DNA from: Actinomycetota bacterium
GTDB taxonomy: Bacteria; Actinomycetota; Actinomycetes; S36-B12; UBA10799
Length of the DNA stretch: 15,572 nucleotides
Assembly (NCBI GenBank): GCA_003452655.1
Contig: DMNR01000228.1
Location: 970 to 16,541, forward strand
Reading direction: 5' to 3'
The notes under the pieces are model-generated. The model saw only the letters and a list, made by a program, of their open reading frames with translations, made no database searches and was not told the origin of the DNA. Both the position numbers and the translations under genes were made by a program. Positions 1-7,953 of the stretch are shown here, piece by piece (the stretch's first letter is position 1; every line of letters begins with the position of its first letter).

Positions 1-116
1 GTGACCTCAATGCCTTGTGCTCGCCAGGAAGCCATGGTCGCGCCAGCGCCGAAGTCGACGTCATCAGGATGAGCGGTCACCACGAGCGCCCGCTGAACCT
101 CAGAGTCCGCCAACAT
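1..116 (-). CDS. PIG-L (LmbE-like) family deacetylase, N-terminal fragment
   Basis: This is the first 38 codons of a minus-strand gene that runs off the left edge. The protein begins MLADSEVQRALVVTAHPDD and continues VDFGAGATMASW. The AHPDD motif after a short hydrophobic beta strand is the zinc-binding signature of the PIG-L/LmbE family. Family members remove acetyl groups from N-acetylglucosamine-type substrates; in actinobacteria they include MshB and Mca of mycothiol metabolism. With only the N-terminus visible, the substrate cannot be assigned. The ATG start is supported by an AGGAG ribosome binding site (minus strand, 127-123) six bases upstream. The gene is divergent from the secreted peptidase gene at 228 and shares a regulatory region of about 110 bp with it. 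Confidence 0.85.
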   Translation of the reverse strand, partial: MLADSEVQRALVVTAHPDDVDFGAGATMASWRAQGIEV

Positions 117-130
117 GTTCTGCTCCTGTC

Positions 131-171
131 TCAAATCGGAAGCGTTGTGTCCGATAAGTCCGATTAGTTCA
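131..171. promoter_or_regulatory. Cluster of TCCGAT/ATCGGA hexamers between divergent genes
   Basis: The divergent intergenic region has ATCGGA at 135-140 and TCCGAT at 150-155 and 159-164. The outer pair forms a 7-bp inverted repeat, AATCGGA (134-140) and TCCGATT (159-165). A partial copy, TCCGA, lies at 191-195. Three hexamers within 30 bp between two promoters suggest a regulator-binding region. No known operator family is recognised, and this could be chance in a short AT-richer spacer. Confidence 0.3.
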
Positions 172-227
172 GATATCTACCTCAAATTTGTCCGAAACTG
201 AGCATTTTGGACGTGAACTGAGGCTTC

Positions 228-1364
228 TTGCTCGCCATCGTAGGGTGCGTGCCTTCCCCCCAGAAATGGCGCACATCTCGGCCTGGCCGCAGGTTGTCTG
301 CGGTTGTTGCCACATGTGTTGCTGTCCTTGTGCCATTCGCCGTTGCGGCAACCCCTGCGGTCACCGTCACTGTCGCCGCAGCCAGCATCGCTCCAGTCCC
401 GCGTGACCGCGTGCTGCCAACGACGATGGATGTCCAGCAGCAGTACCAGGGTCAGAGCATCTGCAGCCCGCCGGCGAAGCCCGGGGTCACCAAGTTATCG
501 GCCCTACTGACGGAGACCTATGGGCCAGACACGATGTACTCGTCTCGGGCTTGCAAGGACGACCCGACTTCCGAGCACACGGAAGGTCGGGCATTGGACT
601 GGATGGTGAGTTTGCGGGTTCCCTCGCAACAAGCGAAAGCCGTCACCTTCCTTGACTGGCTGCTGGCCCCTGGTGCAGACGGAACCAAGGCCGCGATGGC
701 TCGCCGCATGGGAATCATGTACATCGGCTGGAACAACCAGATCTGGCGTGGATACAACAATGTGGGTTGGGGCGAATTGAAGGGATGCTTCAGCAAGTCC
801 AAGAAGTCCACGTCGTATGACACGTTCTGCCACCGCGATCACGTGCACTTCTCGCTGACGTGGGACGGGGCGGCCGCGGTGACCTCATTCTGGGATGGAA
901 CCGCTCAGGCGACCCCGCCATGTGCCACACCGAGCACTTCAGGCAAGAAGCCTGCGCTTCCGGCTGCTCGTCGGGCGGTGAATCTTCCCGATGAGACCAA
1001 AGTCTTCGACACGACAACAGGGACTGGTAACAAGAAGCGGGTGTGTCGACTCCAGGAACCGCGGTGGTCCCGCGATGCACCGCGAGTAGACGCGAAGATC
1101 GCGGCGAAGGGCGGTGTTCCGGCAAATGCCGTCAAAGCGTTGGTCCGTGTGACGGCTGTATCGCCGAATGCGCCAATGAAGCTCTTCGTGTGGGGAACTG
1201 GCCGAAAGAAGCCAGCAAAGCCTCAACTGGTCACGGTTCAGAACCAGGATTCCTCTGCCCTGGTCTGGGTGCGATTGGGTAAGAAGGGCTCGATCTCCGT
1301 CGCCACAAAGACTGGGGACACGGGTGTGCGCATCCATGCCGTGGGCTACGAGGTGCCCGCGTAG
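228..1364 (+). CDS. Secreted M15-like peptidase-fold protein with C-terminal beta-sandwich domain
   Basis: Predicted exported protein, 378 aa from the TTG at 228. The start is uncertain: an in-frame TGA at 219 limits it, and GTG at 249 is an equally good choice. Residues 12-41 have an Arg-rich stretch, a hydrophobic core and an AVAATPA end, as in a signal peptide. Residues about 85-225 match the D-Ala-D-Ala carboxypeptidase-like (M15/VanY-type, ARB_07466-like) fold: SEHTEGRALDW supplies His117 and Asp124, and CHRDHVHFS supplies His205 and His207, the expected zinc ligands. The family acts on peptidoglycan stem peptides or is of unknown specificity. Residues about 270-378 resemble the actinobacterial wall-protein domain ending in a V-GY-type strand. 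The gene probably shares a transcript with the GH19 gene 59 bp downstream. Confidence 0.8.
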   Translation: MLAIVGCVPSPQKWRTSRPGRRLSAVVATCVAVLVPFAVAATPAVTVTVAAASIAPVPRDRVLPTTMDVQQQYQGQSICSPPAKPGVTKLSALLTETYGPDTMYSSRACKDDPTSEHTEGRALDWMVSLRVPSQQAKAVTFLDWLLAPGADGTKAAMARRMGIMYIGWNNQIWRGYNNVGWGELKGCFSKSKKSTSYDTFCHRDHVHFSLTWDGAAAVTSFWDGTAQATPPCATPSTSGKKPALPAARRAVNLPDETKVFDTTTGTGNKKRVCRLQEPRWSRDAPRVDAKIAAKGGVPANAVKALVRVTAVSPNAPMKLFVWGTGRKKPAKPQLVTVQNQDSSALVWVRLGKKGSISVATKTGDTGVRIHAVGYEVPA

Positions 1365-1423
1365 TACAGCCAAACGGAACATTCGATCCAACGTCAGGAA
1401 GGCTCGGCAGGCAGAATTCCGCC

Positions 1424-2809
1424 ATGGCAACCTTCACGAGACAGGGCAGTGTGTCTCGTACGTTGCTTGCAGCGGTCGGTTCGCTAGCGATCGTGGGGGT
1501 GCTTGGCGCGTGCAGTTCTCAGCTGTCGAAAGATGCCGCCGTTGTACCCGCGCGCTCTGGCGGGGCGACGAAATCCCTTCCGATCTGTAGCGCTGAGGTC
1601 TTGAAGGATCCGCAGGCATATATCAACAAGGACACTGCCAATCGCGAGGACCTCAAGCAGGTCACGATTGCAGCATCGGGCCGACCATTGACCAGTGACA
1701 CCTTTGCGATGGAGGCGATTGCCAAGGATTCGATGTTGCCCTGCAATCCGAACGTGACCCTGAACAACCTGGCGGCAGCGCCGCAGAACGTTCGCACGAT
1801 CGACAAGGTCCTGGGCATCGCACAATGGAACAGCCTGATTCGGCGGGAGATTGTGGGCAAAGGCCCAGCGGGAGGCCCAGCACCCACTGGGTTCGAAAAC
1901 TCCGATGCGTCCTACACGACCTTCCTGAACCTTGCTGCGCGTTACCCATACTTCTGTGCGGAGAAGGGCACATGGCCGAGCATCCAGGAGGCCTGCACTC
2001 GCGAGATCGCGACCGTATTTGCCCATGCCGCGCAGGAAACCGGCCAGATCCCGCCACCGTCGGGCGTTCAGCCGTGGCAGAGTTCGTTGTACTACGTTCG
2101 CGAACAGACGTGCTACCCCGACAAATGTGTGAAGTATGACGCCGGCAAGGAGGCGTTCAAGGCGCCTGCAGGTGCGCACTTCTACGGTCGTGGGATGAAG
2201 CAAGTGACCTACGTCTACAACTACGCTGGGGTTTCTGGGGCGCTGTTTGGCGACGTCAATGTCCTCGTCAAGAACCCGGACCTCGTCGCCGCGAATGCTG
2301 AATTGGTGCTCGGCTCAGGTTTGTGGTTCTACATGTCTCCGCAGCCGCCCAAGCCGTCGATGCATGCGACCGTTGTCGGCACGTACCGGCCCACGGCAGC
2401 AGCCGCGGGGATTAGCCCCGACGCAGACGGGTCGGTGAAGGACAAGTTCTCAGCCACCGTCAGCATCATCAACGGCGGTATCGAGTGCGGTTCCATCAGC
2501 GGCGAGCCGCTCATCAAGTCGCAGGCGCGCTATACGAACTTCATGGGTTTGCTCAAGCAGTTGAACGCGACACTGACGCCGATCGAGAAGTCCTATCACC
2601 CTGGAAGTACCTATTGCACCATCACCCAAGGGAATCCGTTCGCGGCCAACTTGGCTGCGTTGTCGTATCGGCCAAATTTCTACTACGACACCACTGCTGC
2701 CGGTTGCAAGGCGATTCCCTGGCAGACGAATGTGCCCCTCGTGATCGCCTCCCGCGGCATGTTGGCGGAGTGTCGCGAACTGTCGCCGGGTGCAGCCAGT
2801 AAGTCCTGA
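1424..2809 (+). CDS. Lipoprotein with glycoside hydrolase family 19 (chitinase/lysozyme-like) domain
   Basis: The 461-aa protein starts with a lipoprotein signal: a basic N-terminus, a hydrophobic core and lipobox LGAC with the acylated cysteine at 30. It should be anchored on the outer face of the membrane. Residues about 128-375 match GH19, which cleaves beta-1,4 links between GlcNAc-containing sugars with inversion. AHAAQETG gives the catalytic acid Glu205 and YYVREQTC the likely base Glu227. The FYGRG...YNYAG block (253-269), NPDLV (284-288), WFYM (301-304) and SIINGGIECG (347-356) are further GH19 signatures. About 95 residues between lipobox and domain, and a tail of 80 residues, are unassigned. 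Peptidoglycan is as likely a substrate as chitin, given the neighbouring peptidase. No strong ribosome binding site is seen. pcrA starts 34 bp downstream. Confidence 0.88.
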   Translation: MATFTRQGSVSRTLLAAVGSLAIVGVLGACSSQLSKDAAVVPARSGGATKSLPICSAEVLKDPQAYINKDTANREDLKQVTIAASGRPLTSDTFAMEAIAKDSMLPCNPNVTLNNLAAAPQNVRTIDKVLGIAQWNSLIRREIVGKGPAGGPAPTGFENSDASYTTFLNLAARYPYFCAEKGTWPSIQEACTREIATVFAHAAQETGQIPPPSGVQPWQSSLYYVREQTCYPDKCVKYDAGKEAFKAPAGAHFYGRGMKQVTYVYNYAGVSGALFGDVNVLVKNPDLVAANAELVLGSGLWFYMSPQPPKPSMHATVVGTYRPTAAAAGISPDADGSVKDKFSATVSIINGGIECGSISGEPLIKSQARYTNFMGLLKQLNATLTPIEKSYHPGSTYCTITQGNPFAANLAALSYRPNFYYDTTAAGCKAIPWQTNVPLVIASRGMLAECRELSPGAASKS

Positions 2810-2843
2810 CGGTTGTCGCGAAGCAGCCAACTAGGATCGACGG

Positions 2844-5180
2844 GTGGCTGATCCTCTACTCGATGATCTGAACGATCGTCAACGTGACGCAGTGCTGCAT
2901 GAGGGCGGCCCACTCCTCGTAGTGGCGGGCGCAGGCTCGGGGAAGACCCGTGTCCTCACTCGCCGAATTGCGCACGTAGTCCGTGACCGCAAGGTGCCGC
3001 CGTACCAGATCATGGCGATCACCTTCACCAACAAAGCAGCCGCGGAAATGCGCGAGCGAGTTGTCGAGCTGGTGGGATCGCGGGCGGCGGCTATGCAGGT
3101 TTCGACGTTCCACTCGGCCTGTGTTCGGATCCTCCGGCGGGAGGCTCATCACCTGGATTTTCCGAGCGGCTTCAGTATTTACGATTCTGCGGATTCACAG
3201 CGACTGATCACCACGATCTCCCGAGACCTGGAGATCGACTCGAAGCGGCACACTGCAAGGAGTCTCGCCTCGGCAATCTCAAATCAGAAGAACGAACTCA
3301 TCGATGCCGAATCATTCGCGGCGATTGCCAAGGGTCCCAACGACAAGGTCGTGGCCGAGGTTTACCTGCAGTACCAGCGGCGTCTCGCTCAGTCCGGTGC
3401 ATTGGACTTCGACGACCTCATTGGGCACACGGTCGCGTTGTTACAAGGATTCCCGCAGGTCGCGCAGGAGTACCACGATCGATTCCGTCACGTGCTGGTC
3501 GACGAGTACCAAGACACCAACCATGCGCAGTACGTCTTGGTCCGCGAACTCGTTGGTGGGACGGATTCACCGGATATGGCGGAGTTGTCAGTCGTCGGTG
3601 ATGCTGACCAGTCGATCTATGCGTTCCGTGGAGCCACCATTCGCAACATCGATGACTTCGAGACCGACTACCCGGACGCGGTGGTCGTCATGTTGGAGCA
3701 GAACTACCGGTCGACCCAGAACATCCTCTCCGCGGCGAATGCGGTGATCGCCCGGAACAAGGACCGTCGGGAGAAGCACCTGTGGACCGCATCGGGTGGT
3801 GGCGAGAAGATCATCGGCTACGTGGCCGACGATGAGAATGACGAGGCTGCCTTCGTTGCGAATGAGATTTCCAGGCTGGTCGAGTCCGGGCATTACAACG
3901 CCTCCGATATCGCAGTCTTCTATCGCACCAATGCGCAGTCGCGGGCCGTGGAAGAAGTCTTCATTCGCCTGGCACTTCCGTACCGCGTCGTCGGCGGAGT
4001 GCGCTTCTACGAACGAAAAGAAGTCCGCGACATCGTTTCGTATTTGCGAGCGCTGGTGAATCCACACGATGACGTTGCGTTCCGGCGGATCATCAACACG
4101 CCTCGCCGCGGGATCGGCGACACAGCGCAGGCGGGAGTCGATGCACTCGCCAAACGTGAGCGGATCTCATTTGCCGAGGCTCTGCGGCGGATTGATGAAA
4201 CGGCTGGGCTTGCCGCCCGATCGCTGAAGTCGATACGCGAGTTCGTCGCGATGATGGATCATCTCCGCAGCGAATGGAAAGCGGGCCTCGGTGCTGCGGA
4301 TCTCGTTCACGAAATCCTTGAACGCTCTGGTTACCTCGTCGGCCTCAAGGACAGTCGGGACCCGCAAGACGAAGCACGGGTCGAGAACCTCGTCGAACTC
4401 GAAACGGTAGCTGCGGAGTTCGAGCGCGACTATCCGGACACAAGTTTGGAGGACTTCCTCGAACGGATCTCGTTGGTTGCAGACTCCGATGAAATCCCGG
4501 ACTCTGATGGTGGCGTCGTCACACTCATGACATTGCACACCGCCAAGGGGTTGGAGTTTCCGGTCGTATTCCTGACCGGTTTGGAGGAGGGGGTGTTTCC
4601 CCACCAGCGCGCCACCGACCGGGACGAGATGGAGGAAGAACGTCGCCTGGCCTACGTCGGGATCACTCGAGCGCGTGAGCAGCTCTACGTGTCACGTTCG
4701 GTCGTGCGACGTCAGTGGGGTGCCCCCACTCACAGCCCGCCGAGTCGATTCCTTGATGAGCTGCCCTCAGAGTTGATCGACTGGCGACGCGACGAGTCGG
4801 AGGTGTTGGCTCGGCGGCGGTTCGCGCCCAGCGGGTCTGGTTCCGGTGCCTACGGCGACTCCGGTTCATATGGGGCGTCAAGCCGGCAGAGCGGTTACGA
4901 CGATCCCGATGCATACCGTCGGACCCCGAGGCGGCCTGCGGCAGCGTTTGGTTCGTCGCCGGAACTGTCCAAGGCCGCCGCGAGTCCGCGAGCGAAGACT
5001 TCAGGTAGTCGCGAGATCCCCGATCTGGCTGCCGGAGACCGCGTCCTACACCCCAGATTTGGAATGGGGACGGTGGTGACAGTCACCGGCGAGGGCGACA
5101 AGAGCGAGGCAAGCGTCGACTTTGGTGGTGAGGGTGTGAAGCGGCTGTTGCTGCGCTATGCGCCCGTTGAGAAGCTCTGA
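2844..5180 (+). CDS. pcrA: ATP-dependent 3'-5' DNA helicase UvrD/PcrA
   Basis: Superfamily 1A helicase of 778 aa, near the usual family length. It unwinds DNA in nucleotide excision repair and replication restart, and clears RecA or RNA polymerase from DNA. All motifs are present: Walker A GAGSGKT (29-35), TFHSAC (88-93), Walker B VDEYQDT (219-225), motif III VVGDADQSIYAFRG (250-263), motif IV EQNYRST (285-291), motif V TLHTAKGLEFPVVF (563-576) and motif VI RRLAYVGITRAREQLY (600-615). A Gly/Ser/Tyr-rich linker (662-700) joins the motor to a C-terminal Tudor-like module (about 728-778, GDRVLHPRFGMGTV), which in PcrA binds RNA polymerase. The GTG start has AGGA seven bases upstream. The position beside an M23 gene and upstream of sucCD matches mycobacterial uvrD1. 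Confidence 0.97.
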   Translation: MADPLLDDLNDRQRDAVLHEGGPLLVVAGAGSGKTRVLTRRIAHVVRDRKVPPYQIMAITFTNKAAAEMRERVVELVGSRAAAMQVSTFHSACVRILRREAHHLDFPSGFSIYDSADSQRLITTISRDLEIDSKRHTARSLASAISNQKNELIDAESFAAIAKGPNDKVVAEVYLQYQRRLAQSGALDFDDLIGHTVALLQGFPQVAQEYHDRFRHVLVDEYQDTNHAQYVLVRELVGGTDSPDMAELSVVGDADQSIYAFRGATIRNIDDFETDYPDAVVVMLEQNYRSTQNILSAANAVIARNKDRREKHLWTASGGGEKIIGYVADDENDEAAFVANEISRLVESGHYNASDIAVFYRTNAQSRAVEEVFIRLALPYRVVGGVRFYERKEVRDIVSYLRALVNPHDDVAFRRIINTPRRGIGDTAQAGVDALAKRERISFAEALRRIDETAGLAARSLKSIREFVAMMDHLRSEWKAGLGAADLVHEILERSGYLVGLKDSRDPQDEARVENLVELETVAAEFERDYPDTSLEDFLERISLVADSDEIPDSDGGVVTLMTLHTAKGLEFPVVFLTGLEEGVFPHQRATDRDEMEEERRLAYVGITRAREQLYVSRSVVRRQWGAPTHSPPSRFLDELPSELIDWRRDESEVLARRRFAPSGSGSGAYGDSGSYGASSRQSGYDDPDAYRRTPRRPAAAFGSSPELSKAAASPRAKTSGSREIPDLAAGDRVLHPRFGMGTVVTVTGEGDKSEASVDFGGEGVKRLLLRYAPVEKL

Positions 5181-5204
5181 CAAATCACGATGTTCTCACT
5201 TTGA

Positions 5205-5231
5205 GTGATCGGCGATTACAGCGTAGATCAC
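5205..5231. promoter_or_regulatory. Inverted repeat GTGATC-N15-GATCAC after pcrA
   Basis: Perfect 6-bp arms, GTGATC at 5205-5210 and GATCAC at 5226-5231, are separated by 15 bases. A 5-bp hairpin, TCACT-TTG-AGTGA, overlaps its left edge. The site lies in the AT-richer gap between pcrA and the M23 gene. It may be an operator for the M23 promoter or a weak end-of-gene structure; there is no T tract for an intrinsic terminator. Confidence 0.3.
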
Positions 5232-5285
5232 ATCTGCATTTCTCCTAGTTTGATCCTTTAGTCCGATTTCTTCACCTGCAAACCA

Positions 5286-5340
5286 GTCACTCGCCGCCAA
5301 TTCCTGGGATAGAAACGGTGTGAACCAACTGGGGGAAAGG
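5286..5340 (+). promoter_or_regulatory. Leader of the M23 gene with limited resemblance to the c-di-AMP (ydaO) riboswitch 5' half
   Basis: The 60 bases before the M23 start contain CGCCG (5292-5296), then CGGTGTGAACCAACTGGGGG (5316-5335). That spacing and the GAACCA...GGGG core recall the first half of ydaO-yuaA RNAs, which in actinobacteria often precede cell-wall hydrolase genes. The 3' half of that riboswitch is not present before the start codon, so a complete aptamer is doubtful. The purine-rich GGGGGAAAGGTGAG (5331-5344) right before the ATG is also simply a strong ribosome binding site. Confidence 0.22.
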
Positions 5341-5347
5341 TGAGTTC

Positions 5348-6196
5348 ATGGCGGGGATGAGCCATGCTCGTTTTGTGCGGGCAGAGCATGCCGCAGTTGC
5401 TGTCGGGGTCGCGATTGTTGCGTCACTGGTGCCGCTGAGTTTGCTGTCAGGCGAGGCGCAGGCCGCTGGCTCCGTGAGCGCTGTGCCGAAGGATTCAGTT
5501 GCCGGGGGCCCGATCGAGGCCGCGCCGCAACTTCGGCGAGTTGAGGGGTCCTCCGAAGTGCCGGGTGAGGCGAAAAGCGATGCGCGACCAGAGGTGCCGC
5601 GCCGGATTGCCGCCGTCGCTGCGCCTCGTGAAGCAGTCGCGCCGCGTCAACTTGCTGAAGTTGCTTCAGAAGCTGGACCCAAAGCATTCGCCGAAGTCTC
5701 GTCGGCCCCTTCCAACTCCCAGGATCCTGCCGCTGGGCCCACTGATGCACCGCCGTCGCCTCCTGTCGACCTGTCCCACACTCCGTCGGGCTGGTACACC
5801 CCGGTTGCCCACTACTACTTCTCGGCGCGATTCGGAGTCGCCGGAAGTTGGTCGAGTGGTCATCACACGGGGCTTGACTTCGTGACCAAGCAAGGCGCTG
5901 CGATTCGCGCCGCCACGGACGGTGTTGTGGTTGCCGCCGATTGGGCAGGAGCCTACGGCCAGTTACTGCAAATCCAGATCGGTCCAAAGATGCAAATCTG
6001 GATGGCGCACCTTGATCAATTCAAGGTCAGCAAAGGTGATGTCGTGAAAGCTGGACAGGTGGTGGGTCTGGTCGGAATGACTGGAAACACGACCGGCCCG
6101 CACTGCCACTTTGAGGTTCGGGTTAAGGGAGCCGCCGTTGATCCGGAGCCCTACTTCTGGCCAGACGGCAACTCAGTAACGCGCATTCGCCGATAA
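5348..6196 (+). CDS. Secreted M23 (LytM-type) peptidoglycan endopeptidase
   Basis: A 282-aa exported protein with signal peptide (hydrophobic 15-33, likely cleavage near AQA-AG at 39-41), a low-complexity Ala/Pro/Glu-rich linker (about 42-145) and a C-terminal M23 domain (about 150-270). All four zinc-site and catalytic residues are visible: HTGLD (His173, Asp177), MAHLDQF (His221) and GPHCHFEVR (His252, His254). The enzyme is therefore likely active, cutting peptide cross-links in the cell wall. The start is supported by a very strong purine-rich site, AAAGGTGAG, just upstream. The long disordered linker probably spans the wall so the domain can reach its substrate. It lies 167 bp after pcrA, so it likely has its own promoter. 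It converges with the second M23 gene with a 34-bp gap. Confidence 0.93.
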   Translation: MAGMSHARFVRAEHAAVAVGVAIVASLVPLSLLSGEAQAAGSVSAVPKDSVAGGPIEAAPQLRRVEGSSEVPGEAKSDARPEVPRRIAAVAAPREAVAPRQLAEVASEAGPKAFAEVSSAPSNSQDPAAGPTDAPPSPPVDLSHTPSGWYTPVAHYYFSARFGVAGSWSSGHHTGLDFVTKQGAAIRAATDGVVVAADWAGAYGQLLQIQIGPKMQIWMAHLDQFKVSKGDVVKAGQVVGLVGMTGNTTGPHCHFEVRVKGAAVDPEPYFWPDGNSVTRIRR

Positions 6197-6230
6197 CTGT
6201 CGAGTGCATCGCGGGCGTCAGGTGTGTCCG

Positions 6231-6914
6231 CTAGTGAACCGGTGGGCCAGGCACGTATTCGTGTTTGTCGTTGACCTTGGTGTAGCCCTCGATGGGTTTC
6301 TCCCAGTAGGGCTTGACCCAGGCCGGCGGGGCGGCCGCAACGCCTGGAGTCGTGAAGAAGAAGGCGCTCGGGTCAGTCGGCAGGCGACGTGTGCGAACCT
6401 CGATGTGCAGGTGCGGTCCAGTGGCGTTGCCGGTGTCGCCGGCTAGTCCGATCACCTCGCCTTGCTTCACCTGTTGCCCCGGGGCAACTGCGACCACAGA
6501 GAGATGACAGAACCAGACCTCAACGTTGTCTGCTCGGACCAGGCGTACCAACTTGCCGTAGGCCGGGTGCGTGGACACCGACGCAATCCGACCGGTCACA
6601 ACCGCTTGGATCGGCGTTCCGTTGTTGACCTCGAAGTCGATTCCAGAATGCGCGACGATCCAGTGGCCGCCCTTGGCGCCAAAGACTTCGTTAACTCTCG
6701 CCCCAGGCACTGGGACAATGACTGGAACTTCTGGTGCCGCCAGCGACTGGGTCAGTGGACCGGCCGGATCCAGAGCATCGGAGTTTGCCGCGGCCGCAAC
6801 CATCGACACTGACAAGCCGGTGAAGCCAACGGCCAGCAGGGAGGTGGCAACAAGGCCAGTTGCGACGGCAACGCGGTGGCTTGTCTTGGGCAGTAGCCTG
6901 TTAACGGACGTCAC
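6231..6914 (-). CDS. Second secreted M23 (LytM-type) endopeptidase
   Basis: A 227-aa minus-strand protein. Residues 14-43 form a basic then hydrophobic export signal ending in MVAAAANSD. The M23 domain spans about 65-185, with HSGIDF (His89, Asp93), WFCHLS (His137) and GPHLHIEVR (His168, His170), so the catalytic set is complete. There is little linker compared with the other M23 protein. Instead it has a Pro/aromatic C-terminal tail (188-227, with PPAWVKPYWEKP) of unknown role. The GTG start has no clear ribosome binding site. It follows the stop of the alpha/beta hydrolase gene by only 24 bases, so the two are probably co-transcribed. The equivalent M. tuberculosis M23 gene near sucC (Rv0950c) is also on the minus strand. 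Confidence 0.92.
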   Translation of the reverse strand: MTSVNRLLPKTSHRVAVATGLVATSLLAVGFTGLSVSMVAAAANSDALDPAGPLTQSLAAPEVPVIVPVPGARVNEVFGAKGGHWIVAHSGIDFEVNNGTPIQAVVTGRIASVSTHPAYGKLVRLVRADNVEVWFCHLSVVAVAPGQQVKQGEVIGLAGDTGNATGPHLHIEVRTRRLPTDPSAFFFTTPGVAAAPPAWVKPYWEKPIEGYTKVNDKHEYVPGPPVH

Positions 6915-6938
6915 TGATCAGGTGGGCCGCTCGGAGCT

Positions 6939-7934
6939 CTAATTCGCGGCGGGGGAGGCGACGGGTCGCGACGCGGCGCGTCCGCTTGCCTTGCGTTGTT
7001 GGGGTGCTCGGCGACCGGTGCTGCTGGAGATTGACGTGGCACCCTCTGCGAGCGTCGTTCCGTCGGTATCGAGGTGGGACAACGCCGTGCAGATCTCGTG
7101 GACTGCGCGCCCGTCAACGGGTAATGACATGTGTCCAACGCCGCGAATGAATACGTTGCGGGAGTTGAGGTCCGGATGAACGATTCGAGCATTTCGTTGC
7201 GGGACGATGATCTGATCGAGATCCGACCAGATAGCGATCATTCGAGTGCGGCACCCAGGTGCTGGTTGGTTAAGTTCCTCGACGAATTCGCTGTTTGGGC
7301 GCAGCTGGCGTGCGAGTGAATGGGGGAGGATGCGAGCGTAGGCCGAACCGGCGTGTGGTGACCCGAGGGTCACCAGGGTGTGAACGCGCGCGTCGCCGCC
7401 GAGGCACTGCACGTAATGACGAGCAATCACTCCACCCATCGAGTGTCCGATGATGTGGACTCGTTCGTAGCCGGTTTCGCGGCAGACGGACTCCACGAGC
7501 ATCGCCAGTCGGCGTGACACCCGCCGGATATCGTCGGTCAGTGGCGAGTAGTTCAAAGAGATGACTCGGCCGAATCCGCGACGACTCAGGCTGCGCCGAA
7601 GCACCGTGAAGATTGAATGGTTGTCGATAACGCCGTGAACCATGATGATCGGCGTACCTGCTGCCTCCACGTCGCCGATGATGAGTCCGCGCTGAACAGG
7701 CGGCAGCCCTTCAAGGTTGTGGCGCAGGACTTCCTCGCGGGCCTTCTCTTCGACGAGCCCCATCGGGTACATCGCGATGTGGGTGGTCAACCAGGCAGCT
7801 TCGACAAACACGCCTTTGAGACCGGCTGGGTTGAAGATTGCCTTGCGGGCTTTGCGTCCAGAGACCCTCACTCGGGCTGCCTTGGCCCGGGCGCGCTTCA
7901 CAGGTCCTTGTGGCAGCTCGGGCGATTCAGGCAT
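6939..7934 (-). CDS. Alpha/beta-hydrolase fold lipase/esterase-like protein
   Basis: Serine hydrolase of 331 aa when started at the ATG at 7934. The open frame extends upstream to 8084, but the extra 50 codons cross an AT-rich, promoter-like stretch. Seen features: strand beta5 and elbow VHIIGHSMGG with nucleophile Ser165, oxyanion-region IIMVHG (His100-Gly101), a probable acid Asp238 or Asp240 in WSDLDQII, and His268 in GVGHMSLP. This is the layout of triacylglycerol lipases, PGAP1-like and related esterases; the substrate is unknown. Residues 10-35 are strongly basic (KRARAKAARVRV), and the C-terminal 35 residues are Ser/Arg/Ala-rich and probably disordered. No signal peptide is seen, so it is likely cytosolic or membrane-associated. 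It heads a probable two-gene unit with the downstream M23 gene. Confidence 0.8.
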   Translation of the reverse strand: MPESPELPQGPVKRARAKAARVRVSGRKARKAIFNPAGLKGVFVEAAWLTTHIAMYPMGLVEEKAREEVLRHNLEGLPPVQRGLIIGDVEAAGTPIIMVHGVIDNHSIFTVLRRSLSRRGFGRVISLNYSPLTDDIRRVSRRLAMLVESVCRETGYERVHIIGHSMGGVIARHYVQCLGGDARVHTLVTLGSPHAGSAYARILPHSLARQLRPNSEFVEELNQPAPGCRTRMIAIWSDLDQIIVPQRNARIVHPDLNSRNVFIRGVGHMSLPVDGRAVHEICTALSHLDTDGTTLAEGATSISSSTGRRAPQQRKASGRAASRPVASPAAN

Positions 7935-7953
7935 GCCTGGAAAGGTAACTGAC

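Noticed and set aside
1484..2203. Long minus-strand open frame opposite the GH19 gene
   Set aside because: It is antisense to a gene with clear GH19 motifs, has no recognisable domain and is a codon-bias shadow. The same applies to the minus-strand frames at 939-1430, 5346-5987, 12814-13500 and 13698-14342.
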